In this document: piece by piece, positions 1-8,346 of the stretch
How the letters are laid out: every line of letters starts with the position of its first letter
How positions within the stretch are numbered: position 1 is the first letter of the stretch
Source: WHSW01 sp963767285
Lineage (GTDB): Bacteria > Actinomycetota > Thermoleophilia > Solirubrobacterales > 70-9
Direction of reading: 5' to 3'
Assembly (NCBI GenBank): GCA_963767285.1
Contig: CAVYDJ010000002.1
Span: 1,054,001-1,118,000 of the forward strand
DNA length: 64,000 nt
The notes under the pieces: model-generated
Databases searched by the model: none
What the model was told of the DNA's origin: nothing
What the model saw: the letters and a program-made list of their open reading frames with translations, nothing else
Program-made: the position numbers and the translations under genes

Positions 1-166
1 TCGTCTCGGTGGTCGCCGCGGTGTCCTCGTCGGCGCGCACCCTGCCGCCTGCGCCCTCGAACAGGACGCCGTCGGCGTCGACCACTGTCGCGATCGCCCC
101 GGGCACGTCGCCGGCCGCGGCCGCCGCGTCCAGCGTGCCGTTCATCCCTGTCAGCGCTGCGCTCAT
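1..166 (-). CDS. Beta-lactamase-family serine hydrolase, N-terminal part (runs off the left edge)
   Basis: The reading frame opens with ATG at 166-164 and stays open to the window edge, giving about 55 residues. It begins MSAALTGMNGTLDAAAAAGD and continues VPGAIATVVDADGVLFEGAG. That VPG...V.D.DGV..EGA.G pattern is the usual start of class C beta-lactamase-related (PF00144) esterases and peptidases. A strong ribosome site (AGGAGG, complement of 171-178) sits about 5 nt before the ATG, which fixes the start. The catalytic SxxK motif would lie outside the window, so activity cannot be judged. It is divergent from the propeller gene that starts near 219. Family is inferred from the N-terminus only. 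Confidence 0.7.
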   Translation of the reverse strand, partial: MSAALTGMNGTLDAAAAAGDVPGAIATVVDADGVLFEGAGGRVRADEDTAATTET

Positions 167-211
167 CGTGACTCCTCCAATCGGCCGATGTTCGTCGTCC
201 ATCATCCCTCT

Positions 212-217
212 TATGCT
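212..217 (+). promoter_or_regulatory. -10 box (TATGCT) of the propeller gene
   Basis: TATGCT is followed by 7 nt and then GTG at 225, the same spacing as the other leaderless starts in this window. This is the reason for preferring GTG 225 over ATG 213 or ATG 219, which would overlap or touch the box. Confidence 0.4.
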
Positions 218-224
218 CATGCGT

Positions 225-1621
225 GTGGGACCGGGCTCTACGAGGGGAAGCTGTGCGCTGATCGCTGCGCTAGCTCTCGCTGCTCCCGCCGCGGCCACGA
301 CGACCAAGCCCGGGGCGCTCGAGCAGCTGCCCGGCACGGCCGGATGCTTGGTCGACGACACACAGGCGAAGCGCAGTTGCACCTCGGTGCGCGCGCTGCG
401 GGGACCGGCTCCGTTCCTGGGCTCCCAGGCCGTCGCGATCAGCCCTGACGCGAAGAACCTGTACGTCGCCTCCTCGCGCAGCAACGCGATCGCGATCTTC
501 AAGCGCAGCTCCAAGACCGGGGAACTGACCCAGCGCGGCGGGACGGCTGGCTGCATCGCGGCCGGCGGCGCCCACGGCTGCGCGACGGCCGTCGGGTTCA
601 CCGGGCCGAACTCGGTCGCCGTCAGCCCCGACGGCAAGAACGTCTATGCGACGTCGGTCGCCAGCGACACGGTCGCGGTGTTCAGCCGCGACCCCGCGAC
701 CGGCGCGCTCAGCCAGGCGACCGACGGCAGCGGCTGCATCGCCAACGCGGCGACGTCCGGATGCACGACCGGCCGGGCGCTCGACGGGCCGGACGTGGTC
801 GTCGCCAGCCCCGACGGCAACAACGTCTACGTCGGCGCCTTTTTCAACAACGCGGTCGCGGTGTTCGACCGCGACCCGTCCACCGGCGCGCTTTCGCAGC
901 CGGCCGATACGACCGGCTGCATCATCGATCCGACCGAGGACTGCGAGATCGGAATCGCGATCGCGGCACCGGAGGGGATGGCGATCAGCGCCGACGGCAA
1001 CAACGTCTACGTCGCCAACGCGTTCAGCAACGCCCTGGTCATCCTCGACCGCGACCCGGCCACCGGCGCGCTGACGCAGGCCGCCGACGGCAGCGGCTGC
1101 ATCGTCAACGGGGACGTGGCGGTCGCGGGATGCACCCCCGGCCTCTGGCTCGAGGGCGCGAACGCGGTCGCGGTCAGCCCCGACGACGCCGACATCTACG
1201 TCACCTCTCTGCTCAGCAACAGCCTCACGTCGTTCGACCGCACCCCGGCGAGCGGTGACCTCGCCCAGCAGAGCGGGACCTCCGCCTGCGCGATCTACGT
1301 GCTCGCGGTCGGCTGCTCGCTCGGCCGTGCGCTCGAGGCTCCCGAGGGGCTGACGGCCGCGCCCGACGGGGCCAACGTCTACGCCGCCGCCTTCGAGTCG
1401 AACGCGATCGACGTCTTCACCGCGATCCCGCTACCGGCTCGCTGATCCAGATGTCGGGTCGCGCGGGCTGCATGACGACGAGCCAGGCGCCGGACTGCAC
1501 CCGGGCGCGGGCGCTGAAGGAGGTCAGCTCGCTGGCCGTCAGCCCGGACGGCAGGTACCTCTATGCGGCGGCGTTCAAGAGCGATGCCGTCACCGTGTTC
1601 AAGCGACTGAAGGGCGGCTGA
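225..1621 (+). pseudogene. Secreted beta-propeller (lactonase-like) protein, one-base frameshift near the 3' end
   Basis: The product has a signal peptide (hydrophobic run ending APAAA) and repeated propeller blades, each with the pattern V.VSPDG.N.YV.S and then (V/I)F.RDPATGALSQ...GCI, as in 40-50-residue YVTN/lactonase-type blades. The frame from 225 stops at 1443-1445 in the middle of a blade. In the next frame the blade resumes at once as RDPATGSLIQ near 1420, followed by one more blade (AVSPDGRYLYAAAFKSDAVTVF) and a stop at 1619-1621. One missing base near 1417-1421 explains this. The restored stop overlaps the sulfatase ATG (TGATG), so the long version was probably the ancestral gene. 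It may be a real mutation or a sequencing error. Function of such secreted propellers is usually unknown. Confidence 0.75.
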
Positions 1622-3225
1622 TGGACGAGACGACCGAGCAGGACGGATTCACCCGTGCCGAGCTGCTGAAGACCGCGGCGGCCGCGGCACCCGGATTGCT
1701 GCTCGCGGGCTCCGGTGCGGCGGCGGCGGCGAAGCCGGCGCGGCGGCGCGGCGGGGCCCGCCAGGTCGCCGGCATGAACGTGCTCGTCTTCATGACCGAC
1801 CAGCAGCGCGCGATCCAGCACTTTCCGCCGGGCTGGTCGAAGCGCAACATGCCCGGCCTGACCCGGCTGCAACAGCACGGGGTCACGTTCGAGAACGCGT
1901 TCACCAACGCCTGCATGTGTTCGCCGGCCCGCTCGACCTTCATGAGCGGCTACTTCCCCGCCCAGCACGGGGTCAAGTACACGCTCGAGACCGACATGAA
2001 CGGAGCGGCCTACCCGGATCAGGTCGCGCTCGACACCACCTTCAAGAACCCGGCGACCGTGGTCGCCGCCGCCGGCTACACGCCCGTCTACAAGGGCAAG
2101 TTTCACTGCGTCAAGCCGGCCAACGGCACCACCTACGTCCCGGAGGACGTCAACCAGTACGGCTTCACCCGCTGGAACCCCCAGGATGCCGGTGCCAACC
2201 AGGACGTCTCGGAGGAGGGGGGAGGGATCACCAACAACGACGGCCGCTTCATGAACTCCCAGGGCACGGGTGACTCCGGCGACGAGGGCATCATCCAGTA
2301 CCTGAGCTCGGTCGCCGCCCAGCAGCAGCCGTTCTTCATGGTCGCCTCGCTGGTCAACCCCCACGACGTCCTCTTCTATCCGAAGACCTACGAGACCGCG
2401 GGCTACGACAGCTCATGGCTGCAGGGCGAGATCGAGCCCCCGGCGACCGCGAACGAGGACCTGTCGACGAAGCCGAGCGTGCAGGAGCAGTTCCTGAAGA
2501 TCTTCAACCTCTCGGGCCCGCTGCCGACGAGCCGGATGAAGCGCAACTACCTCAACTTCTACGGCAACCTGATGAGGGCCTCGGACGCCTATCTCGTGAA
2601 GATCCTCGAGACGCTTGCGACCAGCGGCCTGCTCGAGAACACGCTGGTGATCGCGACCGCCGACCATGGCGAGATGGGCACCGCCCACGGCGGCATGCGC
2701 CAGAAGAACTTCAACTTCTACGAGGAGTCGATTCGGGTTCCGCTGGTCTACTCGAACCCTCGCCTGTTCCCAAAGGCCGAGAAGAACCAGTCGCTGGTCT
2801 CACACGTGGACTTCCTGCCGACGCTCGCCAGCCTGGTCGCGGCACCCTCGGACGCCCGCACCGACTGGGAGGGTGTCGACTACTCGGATCAGATCCTCAA
2901 GCGCGCGCCGAAGGACCCGCCGCAGACCTACACCGTGTTCACCTACGACGACTACCAGTCGGGGCAGGCGAGCCCTCCGTATCCGAAGCCGCCGAACCAC
3001 ATCGCCAGCATCCGCGAGCAGCGCTACAAGCTCGCGCGCTACTACGACGCCGATGGCAACGTGCCCGACCAGTGGGAGATGTACGACCTGAAGACCGACC
3101 CGCTGGAGACCACCAACCTGGCCTACAAGGGATACCAGCGCACCCCCCGGCAGGAGCGCGAGTACAAGCGGTTGCGGCGCAAGCTCGCCGACGTCGAGCG
3201 GACTCGCCTGCAGCCGCTCAGCTAG
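1621..3225 (+). CDS. Sulfatase (arylsulfatase family), probably exported
   Basis: A 534-residue protein of the alkaline-phosphatase-like sulfatase family, which cleaves sulfate esters. The formylglycine signature CxPxR is present as CSPAR with the modified cysteine at about residue 100, followed by STFMSGYFPAQHG. The first metal-binding site is FMTDQQR near residue 57-63, and the second metal site is TADHGEMGTAHGG near residue 345. Residues 1-40 hold an Ala-rich hydrophobic stretch after TRAELLK, which looks like a Tat-type signal but lacks the twin arginine. The start overlaps the stop of the propeller gene by one base, so the two were probably translated as a unit. Cysteine-type sulfatases need a formylglycine-generating enzyme, which is not in this window. 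Substrate unknown. Confidence 0.88.
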   Translation: MDETTEQDGFTRAELLKTAAAAAPGLLLAGSGAAAAAKPARRRGGARQVAGMNVLVFMTDQQRAIQHFPPGWSKRNMPGLTRLQQHGVTFENAFTNACMCSPARSTFMSGYFPAQHGVKYTLETDMNGAAYPDQVALDTTFKNPATVVAAAGYTPVYKGKFHCVKPANGTTYVPEDVNQYGFTRWNPQDAGANQDVSEEGGGITNNDGRFMNSQGTGDSGDEGIIQYLSSVAAQQQPFFMVASLVNPHDVLFYPKTYETAGYDSSWLQGEIEPPATANEDLSTKPSVQEQFLKIFNLSGPLPTSRMKRNYLNFYGNLMRASDAYLVKILETLATSGLLENTLVIATADHGEMGTAHGGMRQKNFNFYEESIRVPLVYSNPRLFPKAEKNQSLVSHVDFLPTLASLVAAPSDARTDWEGVDYSDQILKRAPKDPPQTYTVFTYDDYQSGQASPPYPKPPNHIASIREQRYKLARYYDADGNVPDQWEMYDLKTDPLETTNLAYKGYQRTPRQEREYKRLRRKLADVERTRLQPLS

Positions 3226-3366
3226 GCGCCCTCGCCGAGGATCTCGTTCTTCGGCCGTCCCTGGTCGACCAGCGCCTCGGCCTGCGCCGCTCCGGTGACC
3301 GGGAGCCCCTCGGGGTCGAGCAACCTCCTTGTCGCCGCGGCCCAATGGAGGCAGTGCAAGCGGGCT

Positions 3367-3372
3367 TAGACT
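3367..3372 (+). promoter_or_regulatory. -10 box (TAGACT) of the EAL gene, leaderless start
   Basis: TAGACT ends 6 nt before ATG 3379, so transcription should begin on or next to the A of the start codon. No ribosome site precedes this ATG. Confidence 0.55.
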
Positions 3373-3378
3373 GAGCCG

Positions 3379-4539
3379 ATGGTGCGGCTCCATGCGGAAG
3401 CGAGCGCGGTTGCGCGCGCCATCCTGACCTGGCGAATGGCGCCGGCGCTGGGGGTCGCGCTGCTCGTCGTCGTATCGGCTGCGGTCGGGATCGCGCTCGG
3501 GTACCCGGACTGGATCACGCCGCTGATCGCGCTCGCTGTCGCCGCGGCCGGGGTCATGTTCGGCGCTCGGGGCGGGTTCGCGGCGGCCTTCATCGCCTCG
3601 CTCGCCTTCCTCGTCTGGGCGGTCGCCCACGACGGCTACGACAGCGGCGACATCCTCAATCACCGTCACGTGTTGTTCTTCGCCCTCGGCAGCCTGACCG
3701 GCTACTTCGCCTACGGGGCGCTGGGCGATTACCACGTCGGGCGAGCGGTCGCTCGCGGCAAGCTCCGCCACGCGATCAAGCACGGTCAGCTGGTCCTCTA
3801 CTACCAGCCGGTCGCCGAGGCACGGAGCGGCAAGGTGGTCTCCCTGGAGGCGCTTGCCCGCTGGCATCATCCCGAGCGCGGCACGGTCTTGCCGGCCGAG
3901 TTCGTGCCGGAGGCGGAGTCCGATCCGGAGACGATCTGGGAGCTCACCGTGCACACCCTGCGGCTGGCGACCGAGCAGTGCCGAGGCTGGCAGGAGCAGG
4001 GCCACGAGGTCGGGGTCGCGGTCAACCTCTCGGTCGCCGCGATCGACCATCCCGGGCTTGGCGACGAGATCGCCAAGATCCTCTCCGAGGCCGGCCTCCC
4101 GGCGGAGCGCCTGACCCTCGAGATCACCGAGAGCGCCGTGATGGACAGCCCCGAGCTCGGTCCGGCGCTGGAGGAGGTGCGATCGGCGGAAGGCGGGCCG
4201 ATCGCGATCGACGACTTCGGGACCGGTTACTCGTCGCTGGCGCGGCTCGAAGAACTGCCGGTCGATTCGCTGAAGATCGACCGGTTGCTCACGCAGCGCT
4301 CGGACGAGGATCGCCGCCAGACGATGTTGAAGTCGATCATCGACCTCGCCCACGAGCTCGACCTGACCGCGTGCGCGGAGGGCGTGGAGGATCGCGAGAC
4401 CTGGGATGTGCTGGTGGCTCTCGGTTGCGACACGGTGCAGGGGTACGCGCTCGGCTATCCGATGCCCGCGGACGAGGTGCCGGCCTGGCTCGACGCCGCC
4501 CGTCGTCAGGGTGGGCTCGCCAGCACCAGCACCCAGTGA
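3379..4539 (+). CDS. Membrane-anchored EAL-domain cyclic-di-GMP phosphodiesterase
   Basis: 386 residues. The first 125 hold about four hydrophobic segments (near 20-40, 45-63, 65-85 and 98-115) and no recognisable extracellular sensor. The rest is an EAL domain that hydrolyses c-di-GMP to pGpG. Catalytic motifs are all visible: EALARW, the asparagine of NLS, the glutamate of LEITES, the metal site DDFGTGYS, the lysine of LKIDR, AEGVED and the glutamine of QGYALG. It should therefore be active. There is no GGDEF domain. The 3' end overlaps the convergent GNAT gene by 34 nt. It is one of two c-di-GMP-degrading types in the window; the other is the HD-GYP gene at 28.7 kb. The start is set by the -10 box at 3367. 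Confidence 0.9.
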   Translation: MVRLHAEASAVARAILTWRMAPALGVALLVVVSAAVGIALGYPDWITPLIALAVAAAGVMFGARGGFAAAFIASLAFLVWAVAHDGYDSGDILNHRHVLFFALGSLTGYFAYGALGDYHVGRAVARGKLRHAIKHGQLVLYYQPVAEARSGKVVSLEALARWHHPERGTVLPAEFVPEAESDPETIWELTVHTLRLATEQCRGWQEQGHEVGVAVNLSVAAIDHPGLGDEIAKILSEAGLPAERLTLEITESAVMDSPELGPALEEVRSAEGGPIAIDDFGTGYSSLARLEELPVDSLKIDRLLTQRSDEDRRQTMLKSIIDLAHELDLTACAEGVEDRETWDVLVALGCDTVQGYALGYPMPADEVPAWLDAARRQGGLASTSTQ

Positions 4540-5006
4540 TTGACCCGTAGCGGCTGGTCGCGGAACTCGACCTCGCTCTCCCCGAGCAGCTCGAAGCCGA
4601 ACTTGCGGCAGAGAGCGTTCGAGGCGCCGTTGGTGGCCCCGGGGTACGCGTGGATCGAGCCGAACAGGCCGGCGCCGCGGGCGCGATCGAGCAGCATCGA
4701 CAATGCCTCGCTGGCGATCCCGCGGCCCTGGTAGGCGGGGAGGACCATCCAGCCCGTCTCGTACACCTCGGCGCCTTGGAACTCGCTCGGCCAGATCCCG
4801 ATCGTCCCGGCGGCCTCGTCGCCCGGGCCGGGAACGATCTTGAACCACCAGTCGTCCCCATCGATCTTGGCCGCGATCCGCATCTCGTGCACCCCGGGCA
4901 GCTCCTCCTTCGGGCGCGGGCCGCCGAGCTCGCTCATTACGTCGGGGTCGAGCTCGAGCGCCTCGGTGAGCCACAGATCGCCCTCGCCGTAGGGGATCAG
5001 CTCCAT
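4506..5006 (-). CDS. GNAT-family N-acetyltransferase
   Basis: A 166-residue single-domain GNAT. The acetyl-CoA pyrophosphate loop is seen as VLPAYQGRGIASEAL (Q/R-x-x-G-x-A/G) near residues 88-102, after the beta-4 strand GAEVYETGW. A later segment, NGASNALCRKFGFELLG, is the usual beta-6/alpha-4 part (N...A...FGF) of the RimJ/RimL-like subgroup. It begins 2 nt after the stop of the upstream alpha/beta hydrolase (TGA-gc-ATG), so the pair forms an operon. The acceptor substrate cannot be told from sequence. The C-terminus overlaps the convergent EAL gene. Confidence 0.85.
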   Translation of the reverse strand: MELIPYGEGDLWLTEALELDPDVMSELGGPRPKEELPGVHEMRIAAKIDGDDWWFKIVPGPGDEAAGTIGIWPSEFQGAEVYETGWMVLPAYQGRGIASEALSMLLDRARGAGLFGSIHAYPGATNGASNALCRKFGFELLGESEVEFRDQPLRVNHWVLVLASPP

Positions 5007-5008
5007 GC

Positions 5009-5833
5009 TCAGGTCGCGGTCAGGAACTCGACCGTCTCGGCGACCGCGCGCTCGCGCTGCTCGTCGAAGACGAAGTGCCCGCCACCCTCGATCGCGACCA
5101 GCTTCGCGCCCGGGATCTCGCGCTCGAAGCGCTCGGCTCCGGCGAGCGGGGCGAAGCGGTCGTCGGCGCCCCAGACCAGCAGCGTCGGGCCGGCGACCTC
5201 GGCCAGCCGGCCCTGCCAGGGGGCCAGCTTCTCCATGTCCATCGAGCGGTAGAACTCGAGCGTCGCCCGCTGGCCCCGCCCGCCCGCATCCTCGGCGAAC
5301 GGCGCCCAGTACGCGTCGAGGTCGTCCTCGTCGAAGACCTCGCCGGTCGAGTTGAGCAGGGCCGCGAAGCCCGCGCGGTCGAGCGCGCCGATGATCTCTT
5401 CGCCCTGCTCGGAGCGCAGCGCCTTCGCCATCCCGTGCCACTTGCCGTCGGCGAAGAAGCCGGTGTTGCTGGCCACCAGCGCGGTAACGCGCTCGGGGTG
5501 CTCGCAGGCCCAGGCCAGGCCGACGAACCCGCCCCAGTCGTGGACCACGAGCGCGACCGAGCCGAGGTCGAGGGCATCGATCCACTCGCCGAACCGCTCG
5601 AGGCTGTTCTCGAACGTCGCCGGCCCGAAGTCGGTCGAGTCACCTAACCCGTAGAGGTCGGGCGCCAGCGTCCGCCGTCCTGCGCCCGCGAGCGCCTCCA
5701 TCAGGGGCACCCACATCCGCGAGCTCTCGGGGAAGCCGTGCACGCAGACCACCGGCGGGCCGGTCTCCTCGCCCTCCGGCAGCGCCTCCCGGTAGGCGAT
5801 CGCCCCCTCTCGTTTCAGCTCCGCCACGGCCAC
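5009..5833 (-). CDS. Alpha/beta hydrolase, epoxide hydrolase / haloalkane dehalogenase type
   Basis: 274 residues with the alpha/beta-hydrolase fold. HGFPESSRMW (residues about 32-41) carries the HGxP oxyanion motif. The nucleophile elbow is VHDWGG, so the nucleophile is Asp rather than Ser, as in epoxide hydrolases and haloalkane dehalogenases. The acid is in WGADDRFAP and the catalytic His in GGGHFVFDE. The start GTG 5833 lies 6 nt after a TAGGGT box (5845-5840), with no ribosome site, so a leaderless start is likely. It is the first gene of a two-gene operon with the GNAT. The true substrate (epoxide, halide or ester) is not decided by the sequence. Confidence 0.85.
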   Translation of the reverse strand: MAVAELKREGAIAYREALPEGEETGPPVVCVHGFPESSRMWVPLMEALAGAGRRTLAPDLYGLGDSTDFGPATFENSLERFGEWIDALDLGSVALVVHDWGGFVGLAWACEHPERVTALVASNTGFFADGKWHGMAKALRSEQGEEIIGALDRAGFAALLNSTGEVFDEDDLDAYWAPFAEDAGGRGQRATLEFYRSMDMEKLAPWQGRLAEVAGPTLLVWGADDRFAPLAGAERFEREIPGAKLVAIEGGGHFVFDEQRERAVAETVEFLTAT

Positions 5834-5839
5834 CGCCGC

Positions 5840-5845
5840 ACCCTA
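5840..5845 (-). promoter_or_regulatory. -10 box (TAGGGT) of the hydrolase-GNAT operon
   Basis: Read on the minus strand, TAGGGT is followed by 6 nt and then GTG 5833. This matches the leaderless spacing seen at other genes here. Confidence 0.4.
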
Positions 5846-5882
5846 ACGCGTCCACCGCGCACCGCTACGCTTGCGCTCGCGC

Positions 5883-5953
5883 GGCGCCTTGGCGGAGTGG
5901 TTACGCAGCGGCCTGCAAAGCCGTTTACGCCGGTTCGATTCCGGCAGGCGCCT
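5883..5953 (+). tRNA. tRNA-Cys (anticodon GCA)
   Basis: A complete cloverleaf: acceptor GGCGCCT (5883-5889) pairs with AGGCGCC (5946-5952), the discriminator is T73 (the cysteine identity base), the anticodon loop is CTGCAAA with GCA, and the T arm is GCCGG-TTCGATT-CCGGC. CCA is not encoded. The 3' 43 bases plus 3 more are repeated exactly at 13880-13925, marking this gene as the likely attachment site of an integrated element. A 12-bp hairpin with a short T run follows at once. Confidence 0.95.
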
Positions 5954-5956
5954 TGG
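5911..5956 (+). repeat. 46-bp direct repeat, copy 1 (att site inside tRNA-Cys)
   Basis: It runs from the anticodon stem of tRNA-Cys to 3 nt past its end. An identical copy lies at 13880-13925, 7,969 bp away in the same orientation. A perfect repeat of a tRNA 3' half is the classic footprint of tyrosine-recombinase integration, and a decayed integrase lies between the copies. Confidence 0.85.
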
Positions 5957-5992
5957 GCTCTAGCAAGCGATCTGGCTTGCTAGAGCCGTTTT
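5956..5992 (+). terminator. Rho-independent terminator of tRNA-Cys
   Basis: GGCTCTAGCAAG (5956-5967) and CTTGCTAGAGCC (5976-5987) form a perfect 12-bp stem with an 8-nt loop, followed by GTTTTC. The stem starts three bases after the tRNA. Confidence 0.7.
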
Positions 5993-6030
5993 CAGCGGTT
6001 TGTGACGAACCGCCTAAAACCGCTGAAAAC
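5988..6030. repeat. 14-bp inverted repeat with a nested, competing hairpin
   Basis: GTTTTCAGCGGTTT (5988-6001) is the exact complement of 6017-6030. Inside it, GCGGTT can instead pair with AACCGC at 6008-6013, so two structures compete for the same strand. It could be a second terminator that serves the convergent kdpE gene. The rest of the 6031-6178 gap shows nothing I can identify. Confidence 0.5.
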
Positions 6031-6178
6031 CGCAGTCGATGGGGTGTCACTGGCGCGCGGTATCCGCCGGTCAACGACATCGCGTCGATCCGACCAGCTG
6101 CGAGGGCCGAAAAACATCTACTTCGCATGGGTGTGCGTCCCCGACTCTTCGCAGGCGCGACCTCGAGCTCGGGCCCCA

Positions 6179-6859
6179 CTAGCCGGCGACAAAGCGGTAA
6201 CCGACACCGGGCTCGGTGATCAGGTACCGCGGATGCGACGGATCGTGCTCGAGCTTTCGGCGGAGCTGGGCGACGTAGACACGGAGGTAGTTCGTCTCCG
6301 TCTCGTATCGCGGGCCCCACACCTCCTGCAGTAGCTGACGCTGGGACACGAGCTTGCCCTCGTTGCGGACCAGTACTTCGAGAACGTTCCATTCGGTGGG
6401 CGTCAGGCGGATCCGGTCTCCATCGTTCGCCAGCACTTGCTTGGCGGCGAGGTCAACGGTGAAGTTGTCGGTCGCGATTGCCGGCAGCTCCTCGGAGCCG
6501 GCGGCTCGCCGGAGCGCCGCCCGCAGTCGTGCGAGTAGCTCATCCATGCCGAACGGCTTTGTCACGTAGTCGTCGGCCCCAGTGTCGAGAGCCGTGACCT
6601 TGTCGGGCTCTTCGGAACGCGCCGACAGGACCACGATCGGAGCCTGGCTCCAGCCCCGCAGACCCTCGATCACCTCTGTCCCATCCATGTCGGGCAGGCC
6701 GAGGTCGAGGATCACGGCGTCGGGCGGGTGCTGCGAAGCGGCGGTCAGTGCCGAGCGGCCGTCGCCGGCCAGCGACACTTCGTAGCCGCGGGCCCGCAGG
6801 TTGATCCCCAGGGCCTTCCGCAGTCCGGGCTCATCCTCGACCACGAGAATCCGCGTCAT
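6179..6859 (-). CDS. kdpE: OmpR/PhoB-family response regulator, KdpE type
   Basis: 226 residues. The receiver domain (1-115) has the acidic pair in VEDEPG, the phosphorylated Asp at about 52 in ILDLGLPDMDG, the Thr/Ser of VVLSARSE, and Lys 101 in TKPFGMDEL. The C-terminal winged-helix domain (130-226) ends LRVYVAQLRRKLEHDP...LITEPGVGYRF, the typical KdpE tail. Its ATG overlaps the kinase stop by 4 nt (ATGA). It is the last gene of a kimA-kdpD-kdpE-like operon, so its likely job is K+-responsive control of the linked transporter. No kdpFABC genes are present nearby. Family assignment is strong; the regulated target is inference. Confidence 0.82.
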   Translation of the reverse strand: MTRILVVEDEPGLRKALGINLRARGYEVSLAGDGRSALTAASQHPPDAVILDLGLPDMDGTEVIEGLRGWSQAPIVVLSARSEEPDKVTALDTGADDYVTKPFGMDELLARLRAALRRAAGSEELPAIATDNFTVDLAAKQVLANDGDRIRLTPTEWNVLEVLVRNEGKLVSQRQLLQEVWGPRYETETNYLRVYVAQLRRKLEHDPSHPRYLITEPGVGYRFVAG

Positions 6860-8346
6860 GCCGCTTCGGGCTGGCCGGATCCGGGCTTTGCGACGGCCAG
6901 GCGAATTCGCATCGTCAAGCCGCCGCCCTGGGTGTTGTCGGCGACCATCGCGCCGCCCATCGCCTCGACGAAGCCGCGAGCAACGGCCAGGCCGAGTCCG
7001 ACTCCCTCGGGCCCACGGTCGTCGAGGCGCTGAAACGGCTCGAACAGCTGGGCCTTCTGCTCGTCCGAGACGCCTGGACCATGGTCGATCACCTCCAGCT
7101 TCGCCGTGTCGGAACCCGGATGAGCCACCACCTCCACCGCACCGCCGGGACCGCTGTGACGAAGCGAGTTGTCGAGCACGTTGACGAGCACGCGTTGAAG
7201 CAGGCCCGGATCTGCGTAGACGAGCGGCAGGTCCTCGGCGACGTCGACCGTTACGCGGCTCTTTGGGTCGGGTAGGGCCAGCAGAGCGCTCGCGACGACC
7301 TCGTCGAGCGCCACCGCCTGCGGTCGCACGCTGAGCGCCCCAGTCTGTAGTCGGCTGGCATCCAGCAGGTTGCCGACCACGCCATCGAGACGATCGACCG
7401 AGTCCTCGATCGTTGCGAGCAGCTCGCCTCGCTCCTGCTCGGACCACTCGACGTCGGTTTGGCGCAACGAGCTGACCGCGGCCTTGATCCCGGCGAGCGG
7501 TGTTCGCAGGTCATGGCCGACCGCTGCCAGCAACGAGGTGCGCTGCTCGTCGACGACTGCCAGCGAGCGGGCCTGCTCTGCCTCGCCGCTCAGCACCTGG
7601 CCCTCGTATGCCGTGCGGGCGGCGTTGGCGAACGCGTCGAGCACGCGCTGGTCTTCGGCGAACAGGGCGGGGCCGCGGCCGAGCAACCGCAACCGGGGCC
7701 CGACCGCAACGTCGAAGCGAAGCGGCGCCTCCTCGCCGGCCGGCGCCCAGCCCACGTGCTCGACGTCGCGCCATTCGTCGGCGCCGCCCGGTCGCGCCTT
7801 GAGCACCACCGACTCCATGCCGAAGGTCTCACGAGCTCGCTTGAGCACGTCGCGAAGCGACTCCTTACCGTCGAGGTCGGGGCCGGTGAGCGCCGACATC
7901 GTCTCGGCCTCTGCCCGGGCGCGCTCTGCCGCCTGCGCTCGCCGGACGGCGAACTCGATCGCGCCGCTGACCAGCGCCGCGACGATCACGAAGATGACCA
8001 GCGCCACGATCTGGTCGGGGTCGCCGACCGTGAGGGTGTGCACCGGCTCGACGAAGTAGTAGTTGATCAGCGTCGCCGAGACGATCGCCGCGACGACGGC
8101 GACGATCACGCCGCCAACGATCGCGATCACGACTACCCCGAGCAGGTAGACCAGCACTTGGCCGTCGAGGGCCAGATCGTCGTCGGTGGCCTCGAGGAGC
8201 AGGGTCAGGAGCGGCAGCAGCAGGATGGCCAGGACGAGGCCGGAGAGCTGGCGGCGCCGGGTGAGGCCGAACGTCCGCGACAGCCGCTGGGGACGCGATT
8301 CGTCGAGCATGTCCTCGCTGCGGATGTAGGTGACCTGATCGTTCAT
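6856..8346 (-). CDS. kdpD: KdpD-like sensor histidine kinase lacking the N-terminal KdpD and USP domains
   Basis: 496 residues, against roughly 850-900 for full KdpD. After a short polar N-terminus (1-35) come four hydrophobic segments of the DUF4118 type (about 36-140), then a GAF-like linker, the dimerisation/phosphoacceptor helix VGHDLRTPLAGI (His near 290), and the HATPase domain with NVLDNSLRHS, DHGPGV and GVGLGLAVARG. The usual N-terminal KdpD sensor and universal-stress-protein domains, the latter being where c-di-AMP binds in some species, are absent. The start ATG 8346 overlaps the stop of the upstream transporter (ATGA), and the stop overlaps kdpE, so all three genes are translationally coupled. 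The signal is probably K+ or turgor, by analogy. Confidence 0.8.
   Translation of the reverse strand: MNDQVTYIRSEDMLDESRPQRLSRTFGLTRRRQLSGLVLAILLLPLLTLLLEATDDDLALDGQVLVYLLGVVVIAIVGGVIVAVVAAIVSATLINYYFVEPVHTLTVGDPDQIVALVIFVIVAALVSGAIEFAVRRAQAAERARAEAETMSALTGPDLDGKESLRDVLKRARETFGMESVVLKARPGGADEWRDVEHVGWAPAGEEAPLRFDVAVGPRLRLLGRGPALFAEDQRVLDAFANAARTAYEGQVLSGEAEQARSLAVVDEQRTSLLAAVGHDLRTPLAGIKAAVSSLRQTDVEWSEQERGELLATIEDSVDRLDGVVGNLLDASRLQTGALSVRPQAVALDEVVASALLALPDPKSRVTVDVAEDLPLVYADPGLLQRVLVNVLDNSLRHSGPGGAVEVVAHPGSDTAKLEVIDHGPGVSDEQKAQLFEPFQRLDDRGPEGVGLGLAVARGFVEAMGGAMVADNTQGGGLTMRIRLAVAKPGSGQPEAA

Noticed and set aside
3222..3366. Minus-strand frame ending LVDQGRPKNEILGEGA that overlaps the sulfatase stop
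   Set aside because: It has protein-like composition but only a weak TTG start with no ribosome site, and an in-frame stop just upstream; too short to call a gene, possibly an old 3' gene fragment.
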